Shown here piece by piece: positions 1-45,019 of a DNA stretch of 64,000 nt. The notes under the pieces are model-generated. The model had not been told where the DNA came from and searched no databases. It worked only from the letters and a program-made list of their open reading frames with translations. Origin of the DNA: Merluccius polli (taxonomy: Eukaryota; Chordata; Actinopteri; Gadiformes; Merlucciidae). The translations under genes were made by a program, and so were the position numbers. The stretch's first letter is position 1, and every line of letters starts with the position of its first letter. Location: NCBI GenBank assembly GCA_030340625.1, contig JAOPHQ010004595.1, positions 1 to 64,000 on the forward strand. Reading direction: 5' to 3'.

Positions 1-1
1 C

Positions 2-64
2 TACTTTGACCCCTCGGAAAGAAGCATCCACTTATCCAGTCTCAGTCCGCCCCCTCCGTACTGA
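2..64 (+). CDS. 3' terminal exon fragment of an unidentified gene
   Basis: The window opens inside an open frame of 20 codons ending with TGA at 62-64. The peptide starts Tyr-Phe-Asp-Pro-Ser-Glu and ends in four prolines and a tyrosine, so a PPxY-type (WW-domain-binding) motif sits at the extreme C-terminus. An AATAAA lies at 166-171, about 100 nt downstream, as expected for a short 3' UTR. I do not recognise the protein, and the rest of the gene is outside the window. It would converge on spire1. The fragment is short enough to be a chance frame; the poly(A) signal is the main support. Confidence 0.42.
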   Translation, partial: YFDPSERSIHLSSLSPPPPY

Positions 65-165
65 TCGCCCATAGCGACACATGTTGTCACATGATCAGCT
101 CACAACTATAATTTGTTCGATTTATTTTTGACTGGATTGCAACCTATTTTTATGAAGCAATGTGC

Positions 166-171
166 AATAAA
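166..171 (+). promoter_or_regulatory. AATAAA poly(A) signal of the left-edge gene
   Basis: Canonical hexamer 102 nt after the TGA of the left-edge frame, followed by a T-rich stretch. It fits 3' end formation of a + strand transcript entering from outside the window. Confidence 0.4.
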
Positions 172-669
172 GCATTTTATATGCAATCTGTTTTTAAGCA
201 ATCAGAATTCACCGCTTTTTACATTTGTTTTAGTTTATTGGCCAAGAATGCGTTGGACACACAAAACTTGACAGCTTGTTGCCAATCGGCAGATGAACAT
301 TAAACGAAATGAGGGAAAAGAATTATAGCTAAACATTGGTTTGATGTCAGTCCACAAAAAGGACACTTTTCTTTTGACGGTTACAGGTACATAGCAGCAT
401 GAGTCGACCACCTGTCAAGTCAAGGTGTTGTGCTAGGGAACACACACACACACACACACACAACAAATACATGAGCATGTGATTATGTGCAGGACCCTTA
501 ACCTCGTTCAGTAACCCTTAACCATGTTCAGTTCATAAAGTATGTTGGGAGAGGGGGGGGGGGGGGAGACATGCGACAGATCCAGTTACCAGAAGATCTC
601 CCTGGAGAGCTTATATGGTGTGTGTGTGTGGTGTGTGTGTGTACATGCATGCGTACGTGCGTGCATGCA

Positions 670-705
<36 letters not shown>

Positions 706-961
706 TGTGTGTGTGTGCGTGTGGTGTGTGTGTGTGTGCATTCTTGTATCCAACCCCAGGGATAAAATGGCCCTAGGGTAAGAGATCGGGGCTCAGCTTC
801 CCCCTTTAAAGATCTGATCTCTATCCATTAGTGGGGAAACCTTGACACGGACCCGGGAACAGACACACGGCGCGGACAATTTCATCACCTTTCACATTAG
901 AGGGCCTATACTGTCATTAAGTGAAATGGCTCCTGATTAGCTTGCACTGTTAAGAATGCCC

Positions 962-1007
<46 letters not shown>

Positions 1008-2318
1008 GTCCCCCAATGGCCTAATCAAATCATTCACTGGAGGTATAATATGCAGTGCTAGCAGGCTAAATAGCTTCCCTCTCCGCTCTGTAACGACAGA
1101 CGTTTGAAGTCTGAGTCCAGCAGCGCTTGGACACCCCTGTCGCTGCGGACTTACCAGCAGCTAACGTTACACCCGGTGTGCCAATAAAAGCATTTTGCCG
1201 AGAACACACCTTGGAAGTTTGTTTTTATTGTCTTTAATTGAAACTGTTGCCATATGAGGACCTATTTAGCATGTTTGTTGATGTGTGTTTGCTTGCTGAC
1301 GTACCCTAAGGACCGGTGAGGGTCATCACCCCGCCAGGGAGGCCACAGCACGTTGGGTTATTTTCAGTGCCTGTCACTGACCGAAAGTAGGACAGCATTT
1401 CAATGTTGGTACGCAAAGTGTGCGCATGGACGACGCAGATGTGCATGGAAGATCCCCGTTTATGGACTGAACTGAAAAAATGAAAAGCAAAAGTGTTTAA
1501 AAGTATTTATTTTGGGCTGAAAAAGGGTCAATATGATTTAATAACAGAATTTTAAACATACCAACTAAGTAGTTTAGGCCTTTGCAATAATTGGTGCAAT
1601 ACTGGCTATTTGCTTACAGGGGCAGGGCAATATAGTTAAAGTTCAGTATGCATATGACATTTATATGTCAATATAAATGTCAGACATTTATGTCAATGAC
1701 ATTTGTGATCTACCCTCTTATTGTAATGCATAGTAAGTTATTCACAAATGTCAAGCAAAATGTGGACATGGTCTGCAGCAGAAATTAGGTGAACTGAAAT
1801 ATGCATTTGAACCACCAGGTGACGCCATAAACCGTGTATTCGCAAAAAGGTGGTAGAAAAGCTCAATTATTTTCAGAATTTGTCTTGGTTTTTTTAAATT
1901 GTAGAGACCACATCACACTGTCGATCCAAATTATTTTTTATTACAATTCATTTAATTAAGAAAACATACTGCATGCACACCATTCCCTGCAGGGGGTTGA
2001 TAATAAATCAAAGACATTACTTCATGAAGCAGCAGCATTTTGTCAACAGGCTGACCTTTCTCATCTGGGAACGAAAGTCACAAAACAATCTAAATTAAAT
2101 TATTTCCATCAATAACATTATGACTTTCAAAGTGTATGACAATGGCAAGGAGGAAACTGCATGCTTATTATTTCAACTGCAGACGTGATTCAGTAAAATT
2201 AAATCGTACATTCAGAAATGGCACTGTGGATTTCAAAGAAATGAAAAACATTAAAAAATGAATTAAGATACTATGCTAGAAACCACACGCTGGTCAAGTA
2301 AAAAGTGCCAATTAATTA
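172..2318. other. intergenic region between left-edge gene and spire1
   Basis: No gene seen. It contains AC/GT microsatellites (441-462, 613-750, 963-1008), a 14-G run at 553-566, a second AATAAA near 1187, and AT-rich sequence. At 1656-1681 two 11-bp arms form an inverted repeat around a 4-bp loop. Minus-strand poly(A) hexamers (TTTATT on +) near 1506 and 1934 could serve a long spire1 3' UTR. Confidence 0.6.
613..750. repeat. compound (GT)n / GCATGC microsatellite
   Basis: GT dinucleotide runs interrupted by alternating purine-pyrimidine GCATGCGTACGTGCGTGCAT. The whole tract is a purine-pyrimidine alternation, the type able to adopt Z-DNA. Small open frames here (poly Cys-Val) are translation artefacts. 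Confidence 0.85.
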
Positions 2319-2488
2319 ATATCTTTAAGTTCAAATAACATAACATAACATAAAATACAAATCTTTACATAAAATTGACAAAGCAAATAATAATATTATG
2401 GGTTGAAACAAACTACACATGAATCATCAGGATTTTAAACTATAACTTGGGATACATTATACTTCCAACATGTAATAACATTCACAAG
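2319..2488. repeat. dispersed AT-rich repeat, copy 1 (inverted relative to 44244-44410)
   Basis: About 170 bp matching the reverse complement of 44244-44410 at roughly nine positions in ten by eye, with only a few small indels. Similarity stops abruptly after CATTCACAAG. It lies in the 3' flank or 3' UTR of spire1. The family is not recognised: there is no open frame, tRNA-like box or obvious target duplication. Confidence 0.75.
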
Positions 2489-3531
2489 TCCAGCTCCAGT
2501 CATCAATAACTTCTGTTTACAATAGTCTTCCAATAGCCCCCAATCCCACCGGCTTCGATCGACTTTGTATCCAACAAGACGCCGCCTGGAACTGGACTAA
2601 TATCCTTACATGGCAGACGTATACTTTCATTGCATCATTTTAAATTAATCAGGTAAGACTCCCTGGTCACAATTTATATCTATATTTATATATATATACA
2701 CAATTTATATGTACACATTTATATCCTGGCCGTCCAGCACCCCTAGCGTATAACTTCACGCCGCCTTGTCATATCCCCCAACTTTTACAAACTGTACAAT
2801 AGATCCATAATTACAAAGTGTTAAGTCGGTTTGGCACAAAATTTTAATGTACATTTACGGTGGTTAAAAATTCACCCTCGTAAAACAATCACTCCCACAT
2901 TTTTTTTACAAGGGCTGGTATTAAGAGCTTTTAAGACTTAAAAAAAACAAATCATTAGATACAGGCAAAAGATAAAAATGACTACTTTTGATATTTGGTA
3001 TGATGTTGAAAAAATAGAGGGGGGGTGGGGACAGAAGTAGCCAGCAGACCTGACTTGAACACTGAGAGTGCATTTCTATCAAACAATCGATTGATCTTCC
3101 TGAGAGCTCGCAGTTCATTTTAATATACAGCTGATATCTGGTCGGGGGCCTCCATATACATATTTTAATCGCGTTTAATAGCGTGGCTGCAAGATGCATT
3201 TTTTTACACTTATGTGTCCCAAATTTTGTACTTTATTTTCTTTTCGTATCTTGTGGCAAAGTGCACAGTAGCGAGATGAACGAGTAAACCAACCAGGGTT
3301 ACCGGGGTAACAACAGCTCCCGAATATTTTAGCTCTGGTGATCGGCAGCCAATGAGAGACGAGCAGGACGTCCTTCCACCGCCGTAGATGTCCACTGATC
3401 CTGAGAAGGGGGGGGGAGACAATGTCACTTCTTTCCTTACGTCAGTAAAGTTCGTCGGAGGCTCGTGTCCATGTTTTCGGGGGAAGAGGTTCTTAAAGTG
3501 AAAGGGGACCGGTGGGGGAAGAGAGCGGACC
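2489..3531 (-). other. spire1: probable spire1 3' UTR and 3' flank
   Basis: Region directly downstream of the spire1 stop codon (3532-3534). TTTATT on the + strand at about 3232 is a minus-strand AATAAA and could end a short 3' UTR of about 300 nt; other hexamers lie farther left. No other gene is seen. Confidence 0.45.
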
Positions 3532-30790
<27,259 letters not shown>

Positions 30791-31100
30791 TCCTCCACGT
30801 TTTTGGTTATCACCCACCAAAATCAGTGTTTGTGAGTGGGGATCAAATGGAAAACCTCCCACTCCCCCCCCACACACACAATACAATCACCAAGGAAAAG
30901 CACCGGAGAAAACCGCGTCCGGACGTCAGCTGTCCTCCATTTACGGATGATGGCCGTCAGTGAGCGGCTGCTGATCTGGCGGCCAGGCTGGCGGCTCAGG
31001 GCGGTCCCAGAGCCGCCTGGTTCAGCCCCCTTCTCCCTTTTAAACCCATTGGTTCACTTCAGACGGTGTCTCCACCCAGTGACGTGTCTTTCATTAATTA
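30791..31100 (-). promoter_or_regulatory. spire1: spire1 5' UTR and putative promoter
   Basis: Sequence directly upstream of the spire1 ATG (30788-30790). GC-rich CpG-containing sequence spans exon 1 and this flank, then drops to AT-rich sequence after about 31080. No TATA box is obvious and the transcription start is not defined. The ATG is preceded on the coding strand by GGAGGA, acceptable start context. Confidence 0.4.
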
Positions 31101-32875
31101 TTAATTGCTTTATTATGTGCAATGACTTGGTGAATTGCTTGTTTTGTTGTTTTTATTTGATGTAATCTTTTATTTGGATGTGTCATGATGTGTATGTAGC
31201 CTACGTGTAGGCTATGTCTTTAGCTGCTATATGTATACTTTGTGTATTTATCGTCTGTAAGGGCAGTTTCTACTATGAGTCCATGACAAATTTCCCTATA
31301 GGGGACAATATGTTATATTATATTATATATATGGGAATATGCAGGCTGTACCAGTTGCATAGGCCTGATTCATTATGTAGGCCTAGAACCGTTCAGTAGG
31401 TTTTTTTAGTGTAGTGTAGCCTACTATACAACTAAATGCAAAAAAAATGCTTGAAATATTTCTTTATTTTATGTTTCGTTTCATTTTTGTTTTGTTTTGT
31501 TTTTGTATTTTTTAAATCACCAAACCAAGACGATTACACATTAAACAGAAATTATTGAAAGAAATCGAAATACGATCATTTCATTGGTGCGAGCTGGATG
31601 GATAAGCCATAAAAATAGTGTCTGACTTTGACACCTTCCCAGACAGACACCTGTTACATGGTTTCTGGCAAAGCTCAGCATCCTCTCGCTAATTAATAGC
31701 TTTCATTTTAAGTGGTCGTCCACCAACGTCCATTCACTTTGACAATCAATACCACTATGGGCGTCCTGCAGGCCTACAGTGGGTTTGGGCGCCATCTGGT
31801 GGACACTCGTTGTACCACACGTCTCCTTGCCTTGTGGCTATAAAATCCTGTTAATGATTTCCTGATCATTATGGTCACACAACTCTCGTTTTACGACTTT
31901 GAGATTACAGGAACAGAAACAGTGCAAACTGTTGTGTTTTCTCCACCGTTGCGCAATAATAGTATCCACTGTCATTTAGAATCAGCTCTGGAAGTAAAAT
32001 GTTAAAACATGCAACACTTGAAGCTAAACACATGACACATCACGATACATTATGGCAAATAATACAGTGTTACAATCATAAAACAGAAGATAACGATTAC
32101 CGTAAGAGTACTGTTACATGTATGATGCCTCTATGTTTTAGAAGTACAGAGAAAAAAGGTTAAATGAAATGAGGCATTTAGGCACATGCGGGTGTATATC
32201 TCTTGTTTGTTACCTTGCAAAGCCCTGTGGGGAAAAAATATAGACCTGAGCCCTCAAGTGCGAAGCCTTTATACATCTTGACTCCTTTAACACCATTCAA
32301 CCGTCCGCCCAAACGTGAACACAATCAGCATTTACTAAAGTCCTCCACATCAGTTGTGTTTTTATTAAAAAACTGACATTGCTCTCCTGGCGCACATGAT
32401 AACAAAGTTAATAGGAAGGCTCCACACAACAGCGTTGGGGATTGAAATAGAAAATGATCGTGTGCGTAAAGGAGAGAAAGTCTGTCCTTCTCATGTCGGT
32501 TCACCAAGCGTCACTATGGCACATTTCCTTGCCGTGAATGTCGGCATGGGGCAAGAAAGCATGGTGCTAGCAGAAAGAGTGCATGGATGTCTCTCTGTCT
32601 CTCTGTCTCTCTCTCTCTCTCTGTGTCTGTCTCTCTCTCTCGCTTTGTTTTAAACGCATGCATTCGCAATGGCCGCAGTGAAGTGAACAAAAGTATGCAG
32701 CATCCCAGGATCTGTGGATGGAGGCGTGTTGAGGAGGCCCGTGGTCACGCAGGCCGGCGCGTCGAGCCCTGAGGAGCTCATATCACAATCGCTCATTTCA
32801 AATCACCATCACCATCTCTCTTTTGCACGTGGTAAAACCCTCTTTTTCTTTTGTTCTTTTTCGTTTTTCGTTGTT
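31101..32875. other. intergenic region spire1 / baalc
   Basis: AT-rich, no gene seen. It holds a CTCF-like site at 31789-31802, a TTTATT (minus-strand AATAAA) near 32359 that could be the baalc poly(A) signal, and a (CT)n tract at 32587-32645. Confidence 0.5.
31789..31802 (-). promoter_or_regulatory. CTCF-like binding site
   Basis: Minus strand CCACCAGATGGCGC fits the vertebrate CTCF core consensus CCASYAGRKGGCR at every position. It lies between the spire1 promoter and the baalc 3' end, a plausible boundary position. Sequence match only. Confidence 0.45.
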
Positions 32876-33087
32876 TCATCTGTCGTCGCAGGAGGCCATT
32901 CCTGGTTCAGTCGCTCCACTAACTCCTCCTCCTCCTGCTCCTCCTCCTGCTCCTCCTCCTCCTCCTCCTCCAGCAACAACACCTCCTCCTCCGCCACAGC
33001 TGCCATGGACTGGCTGGGCCTCTTCAGAGGACCCGTTCGCCTCCTTCGAAGCTCGACGCTTGGAGTCCCTGGTCGTGTGCTGTGTGG

Positions 33088-33120
<33 letters not shown>

Positions 33121-34821
33121 AGGGAGAAAGAGAGAGAGAGAGAGACACACACACACACAACATGTCTGATTATGTGAAAGACGTCTGCCTTTTAGTCATT
33201 TAGCAGACGCTTCAGTTCGAAGCATATGGTCAGCGTTCAAGGTCTGCACAACCACAGTCAGTCAGTGCAGTGAGTGCAGTCTGTATTCAACATAGAGGTT
33301 GTTTCTAAACCTCTATGTTGCAAAGGGCACAAGTCAAACCATGAGATATTTGAGGGAAAGGGGTCTTCGGATAACCGGGGAGGGTTACTGCAGCTCACAG
33401 GGGCTAGGTGGCTCGTTCCACCATCAGAGTTTTCGACTGCAAATGAGTCCCATGAAATAACATGAGAATGTCATGTTTCTCAAAAGCACAGGACCTGAGT
33501 AAAAGCCGTACTATAGGTCCACATTCACATCTAATTGGGCAGGATCTTAATGGAGAGTCCTAAAACCCAAGGTGCAGTTTCCAGGTCTACAGAGTCCTGT
33601 GTTTCAAACAGGCCACGGAGTCAAGATGTAACTGAATCCTTTATTCACAGGCTCACGCAGGATCCCCAAGATAACCAGTGCAGTTTTTTTAAGTAACTTA
33701 ACTTCTTACATACAACCGTATTACAAAACACATGGCAAGGGCGGGGCTATCGGAGGCCCCTCCCATTGTTACCTTTAAACACGCCTTCTCTAGGCTATAC
33801 AACACAAAAAGGTGCGTCCCCCGTATTTCCTATTGGGTTACGTCATTTGAAGCGGCCAATCACAAACTGTTCACCCCCTGTCTAGGTTAAACAGAAAGGG
33901 AGGTGAATTAATGCATTGGTTCCTGATCAACTCCTCAGGACCAGTGGGGGGTTAGAGGCCGAGGTCTTGCAGGGAGGGGGCTAAGAACAGAATGAAGCTA
34001 AGACGTTGGACCAGTTGGTCTGTGTGGGATCTGTTGTCTGATTGATATAACAGGGGAGGCCATTTAATGCGAAGCCCAACACCTCTATTGGTTCCTGATC
34101 ATATCCTCAGGACCAGCGGGGGGTTAGAGACAGAGGTCTGGTAACTTGCTAATCTAACAATTGCTTCCAGAGAGGATACATCACAGTAGTATACACTCTG
34201 AGTGGGGCATAGTTCTGAGGCATATGATATTTTAAAGTACACTAATAAATACATTCTTCTTCAATCTCGTAACCCATAGCCCTCAAAATAACGAGAAGAT
34301 GCCGGACAAGGAGGAGCCCTTAAGGAAGAACAGAAGACGATGTCCCTTCCAGCACAGCGAGGGGTCTAATAGGTGTTGGCTGTGCAGACATCACATGACG
34401 ATAACAGTTCATAGTAAGGAATAGCACTAGATAATATTAACATGATGATAACAGTCCATTGTAAGGTAAAGTAATAGATAATAGCAACATGGTTCATCGG
34501 CAACAACATGACAACAGTGTCTTGGGTATATTATTGTTTTGCATCTTCAAATGAATGCCATGTTATTGAAATTATTCCTTATGTTCATGCATTTTAAAAT
34601 GGGCACTTTTTAACACCTAAACAGAAAAGTTAGTTCATTTTAGCCAATACTGTTGAATCTATTTCTGTGCTATTGTACCCCCTGTGCTAATAATAATAAT
34701 AATAATGTGTTTCGGTGCTTCCCATTTCACACCATTCGCACCAACAGGAAGTTGGCCGAGCCATTATAACAGACTGTGTACATCACAAGTTATATCATGT
34801 ATAGCCACATAAACAATGCCA

Positions 34822-34858
<37 letters not shown>

Positions 34859-34882
34859 TATGTCTGTGTCTGTGTCAGTTCA

Positions 34883-34978
<96 letters not shown>

Positions 34979-35085
34979 CCAGTACAGCTCTAGAGGGGAC
35001 CCTAACTCAGTGTGTGTGTGTGCGTGTGTGCGTGTGCGTGTGTGTGTGCGTGTGAACCAGTACAGCCCTAGCTGGGACCCTAACT

Positions 35086-35138
<53 letters not shown>

Positions 35139-35163
35139 TATGTCTGTGTCTGTGTCAGTACAT

Positions 35164-35198
<35 letters not shown>

Positions 35199-36056
35199 AA
35201 CCAGCACAGCCCTAGCGTGGACCCCGGTACCTCAGTGATGGAGCGCCTGGTTCTCCTCTGGTGGCTGGAGCCGCTGGACGGCAGCGCTTGCTTCCCACAC
35301 TGGGTCCCTGTGTTCACCATCCTCTTCTCCCGCAGACCGCTGCCCTCCAGACCCTTGCCTGGAGAGCACACACATGGATGTAGGGTGGGGGGGGGGTGAA
35401 GATATTGACACAGGCGTCGGAAACTGAAACCTCACATATGCATATGTCCATAGGTACCAAGAAGCCATCCTCTTGTCAAGTCATGTCAGGAAGAGCCAAA
35501 GTTGAAATCATCACAGGCTGTGTAGGACATTATTCAAACTGGACTGAGGTGTAATTGTGGATTGTCCATATTACTGAGGTGACATTGGTACAATAAAACA
35601 AATATATATATAAGATGTGTTTACCCCCATGAGTCCCCCCCCCCCCACACATACACACACACAAACACACACACACAAACACACAAACACAGAGGTTTCA
35701 CTGTAAGTCTCACTGTAACAGAAACACACAGAAATACAGACACACACACACACACACACATACACATATTATCCATAGCCCATGATAAATACAATACCTT
35801 ATCCTCTATTAGACTGTGATGGCGTTCACACACAGCCTCCTATATTAGATATATACATAAATAATAGCATATATGTGTGCCTTGGTGAATCATAATGTCA
35901 TTGTGATAAAACGACAGGGCTGTGCGTACCGTGTATCGCAGGGAGAGGGGTCTCCACGTCGGTGTTGGTGAGCCACGTCGATTCAGTCTCCCTGGTCCAG
36001 CTCTCATTATACCGCGGCTCGATGATCGCGTCGGCGCGGCTTCCTCCGCAACCCAT
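32876..36056 (-). CDS. baalc: BAALC-like membrane-anchored protein (3 exons)
   Basis: Exons: 35930-36056, 35231-35358, 32876-33079; phases 1 and 0 agree. The product is 152 aa, close to human BAALC (145). Exon 1 is highly diagnostic: MGCGGSRADAI, then EPRY, ESWTRETESTWLTNTD, as in human BAALC. Gly2 and Cys3 form the N-myristoylation/palmitoylation signal that anchors BAALC to membranes and lipid rafts. Exon 2 (KGLEGSGLREK...TQCGKQALPSSG) resembles the human middle region only loosely. The exon 3 start (TTRDSKRRASKE) resembles the human TTEAKRDAKRMPAKE segment, then becomes Gly-rich in a CTC/GGA repeat and ends in SCDDR; the human VTINVTDSI tail is not visible. Exons 1 and 2 are secure; exon 3 is tentative. 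Its place beside atp6v1c1 matches human 8q22.3. Confidence 0.85.
33089..33157. repeat. (GA)n tract before baalc exon 3
   Basis: GAGA runs with GGGA interruptions and a short CACACA end. On the coding strand it is a (CT)n polypyrimidine tract running straight into the acceptor CCCACACAG of exon 3. Confidence 0.9.
33288..33320. repeat. 13-bp perfect inverted repeat
   Basis: CAACATAGAGGTT and AACCTCTATGTTG separated by 7 bp, in baalc intron 2. A small hairpin with no assigned role. Confidence 0.7.
33640..34330. repeat. unclassified interspersed repeat with internal 172-bp duplication
   Basis: A 40-bp segment starting GGTTCCTGATCA and ending GGGGGTTAGAG occurs at 33918-33957 and again at 34090-34129. 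The flanks include TTTATT near 33640 and AATAAATACATTC near 34246. This could be an old LTR-type fragment, but no paired LTRs or coding frames are seen. It lies in baalc intron 2. Confidence 0.35.
34824..35198. repeat. compound GT minisatellite next to baalc exon 2
   Basis: Long GT runs alternate with a recurring 30-40 bp segment (GTGAACCAGTACAGC...GGGACCCTAACTCAGT) at about 34975, 35052 and 35198, so GT tracts and unique spacer were duplicated together. The last copy reaches the baalc exon 2 donor at 35230, suggesting that part of the exon-flanking intron was amplified with the microsatellite. Confidence 0.85.
35359..35929 (-). other. baalc: baalc intron 1
   Basis: Holds a C run at 35636-35646 followed by impure CA repeats to about 35766. 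No coding evidence. Confidence 0.6.
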
Positions 36057-36360
36057 CGAAATGTCATCCACCCGCGGCAGTGGGAGCAGCGCGCACCGAG
36101 CGACACGATGCAACAATAATAATAGGCTAATAATAACAACGCTTAGGATGGCGAGATCATCATCCCTCCTCCTCCTCTTCTTCTTCTTCTTCTTCTTCTT
36201 CTTCTGGTGGTGATGCTGTGTCTACTGAAACGGCAGAATGACGACGCTGCGCCGCTCAGGGAGCCGCTGCCGCTCTGCGCGCTGCCGCTTCTGCGCGCTC
36301 CGAGCGCAGCGCGCGGCGCGGCGGCCAGGCGCTCATTACAGCGACGCACCTGCGTCACAT
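36057..36360 (-). promoter_or_regulatory. baalc: baalc 5' UTR and GC-rich promoter
   Basis: Directly upstream of the ATG at 36054-36056. After a TTC/CTC trinucleotide run (36164-36205) comes a strongly GC-rich, CpG-dense block (36240-36345) with repeated GCGC motifs, typical of a CpG-island promoter. The transcription start is not defined. Confidence 0.5.
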
Positions 36361-42566
<6,206 letters not shown>

Positions 42567-43349
42567 GGCGGCTGGGAGACAGGTAGCTCACAGGGCCTCT
42601 GCTGGAGAGACAGGCATCAGCATTGGGAGTTGAAATAACCAAAATAATATTATGTTGCAATAATAACTCAATACTTTATCCAGTATTGTTTGGACCTGGT
42701 GAAGAATCAACATGAAGACAAATTTATTTCCTCTTTTTTTTCTTTTCTTTTTTTGATATATATAGGGGCCTATGACTATACATAATAACTATTAGTTTTT
42801 GTTGGCAGGCTACAACCCAAGAACCATCAGCAACGTCTATGTGGTAGAGACCAAGTCCAGGGACTAAGACCAGACCCTGGGAATTCAAAAGTTGAATCAG
42901 TGTCACATTACCAGGAAAGGTCTTCCTCTTTTTGGGGGACTCATCTATTCATAAATCCACACACAGAATGTGACTTCCTTCCACATACAAGACCAGTCAC
43001 CATGTCTTCACTTCTTTTAAATATCATATTTCATTACAGATACTTATTTGACACGATCACAGTTATTAACCAGAGGCAGATACTGGCACAGAGCGGACCC
43101 ACGGATGTCATGTGATCATGTGACTGTAGCAGATGTACACATCACATTAACTGTCACTTATTATTTTCCTATTGCGTGCATATCATATTCACTGGCTTTG
43201 CGCATACATTATACGTTTACACACCATTTTTCATTGAACAAAAAATATGAATGTCAATATATTACTGGGACCTAGCTGAGTGGCATTAGCCTTCTAGCAA
43301 AGGACAGCTAGTGTGTCACGACATTGAGATTACAATGTTTTACACTCAC

Positions 43350-43480
43350 CAGATGAACCTGATGTATCCGTGCTGGTCCGTACTATGTTCACGATGCAGT
43401 TTTCAAATTATCCAATGCATTTCTCAATAAAAGCCACTGCAATTCAGAGGTCCTTCAAGCATTGACTGTACCACCAAAGG
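43350..43480 (-). promoter_or_regulatory. atp6v1c1: atp6v1c1 5' noncoding exon (upstream end approximate)
   Basis: A good donor (CTG then GTGAGTGT) on the minus strand ends a candidate 5' UTR exon at 43350. It would splice to an acceptor (CTCTCCAG) at 42602-42603, just upstream of the ATG at 42564-42566. The upstream limit is not defined by sequence. Confidence 0.45.
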
Positions 43481-43603
43481 AAAAAAGCATCACACACACA
43501 CACACACACACACAGTCAGCTGATCAGATGAGTTGTGCGTATGCGCAGAAGGACGTGCGCACTAGCATTTGTTGTGGTGGTCGATTGGGCAGTCCCTCAA
43601 TGT

Positions 43604-43616
43604 CGCCCTCTTGTGG
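43604..43616 (-). promoter_or_regulatory. CTCF-like site upstream of atp6v1c1
   Basis: Minus strand CCACAAGAGGGCG, a close match to the CTCF core. It lies between the atp6v1c1 5' exon and the intergenic space shared with azin1. Confidence 0.35.
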
Positions 43617-44243
43617 CCAGCGTCCGCAATGGCGAGAAGCGCAACTACCTTCTACATTATGTAATTCATATTATATAATGTTATGCATTCAATTGAACTG
43701 GTCATTATGTCCCATGGAAAATATTGTGCTGGTTTATTAACGACTGCTTAGCCACAAATATGGTCAAGAAGAGGGTAAAATACCGACACAGTCCAGGCCA
43801 CCAAGTATCTAAACGCAGTCAGGAATATGCAGAAATATCCTGAGTTAATGTGCTGCGTCCACAATGAGGATTTATCAGCCCTTTTCAAACCCATGAATGT
43901 CTCCTGGTTAACCACTGCTAGGGAAGGATTTCCTGCTATCTGATGTTTCAAAGTTTGTGAATAATCAAAATGGGAATCAGCATGCATGTCATTATTATTC
44001 TGTTTTGAGACCTGTGAATACATGAATAGGCCTACAGCATAGTTCTGCTGAATGTATTGAAGTATCTTGCTTCATGATATCTGTCTATATCCAACATTTA
44101 CCTATATATCATTTCATAGCCTGACCTTCTGTTTAGCTCTCAATGGATGTTATGTCTACAAACAGGAATGCAAGGTATCCTTGAGTAGAGACTGTTTTGT
44201 CATTTGCAGTCTTATCTACAAAGTTCAGTGCAGCCTTCTTGAA

Positions 44244-44410
44244 CTTGTGAATGTTATTACATGTTGGAAGTATAATGTATGTAAGTTATAGTTTCAAAAT
44301 CCTGATGATTCATGTGTAGTTTGTTTTTCAACCCATAGTATTATTATTTAGTTTGTCAATTTAATGTAAAGATTTGTATTGTATGTTATGTTATTTGAAC
44401 TTAAAGATAT
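44244..44410. repeat. dispersed AT-rich repeat, copy 2
   Basis: Reverse-complement counterpart of 2319-2488, well over 90% identical by eye. It lies in the atp6v1c1-azin1 intergenic region. Confidence 0.75.
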
Positions 44411-44536
44411 TCATTTAAAAAATGTAACCTTTGTAAGTCTTTTTCTTATTTATATTTAACTCAACTTCGTATATAATTGGTCATATATATAACATTCCCT
44501 TTTCACTGCAACCAACACTACCTAACACTTTATAGC

Positions 44537-44544
44537 ATAGTTAG

Positions 44545-44586
<42 letters not shown>
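44537..44586. repeat. (TTAG)n microsatellite
   Basis: About eleven GTTA/TTAG units with two early interruptions. Confidence 0.92.
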
Positions 44587-44689
44587 TGTACCTGTATTAG
44601 CCTACTTCCAACTGCAAGATTTAAATCTAACAACAGTCCTCTTTGTGGGGGATTTTATTAACAGTCAATAATGCAAAGTTAATAGTTAC

Positions 44690-45019
44690 GTCACCTTCGA
44701 TAAATCTTACCGTCGTCCGTGTGTAATTCGGAAATACATATTTGGCGTTTTCGTCGAGCGCGAACGCCATTGGCCGAACGAGGCGCGGACGCCCCGCCCT
44801 CCGACGCCGCCCATTGGCTGAAGTCGGCGCGGAAGCCCCGCCCCCGGGCCCGTTGATGACATGTCCGCTTCCCTTCCCCTAGCTTCCCGTAGTTCTCCAC
44901 CCACCTAGCAAGAGACACAGCTCGTTCCCCCCCCCACCGCCTCCTCTCTCTCGTCTGAACCATATGGCAAAATTAGGCCTCTTTCTTTCTTCTATTGTGG
45001 CCCCCACCACCGTTTAAAA
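44690..45019 (+). promoter_or_regulatory. azin1: azin1 CpG-rich promoter
   Basis: CpG-dense block with two inverted CCAAT boxes (ATTGG at 44769-44773 and 44813-44817), each within a repeated context CGC-CATTGGC-GA, and GC boxes (GCCCCGCCC at 44791 and 44835). No TATA box. Transcription probably begins between 44880 and 45010, ahead of the upstream reading frame. Confidence 0.6.

Noticed and set aside
32809..33156. Glu-rich frame over the baalc last exon
   Set aside because: Does not match the phase of exon 2; the Gly-rich frame does, and starts with baalc-like residues.
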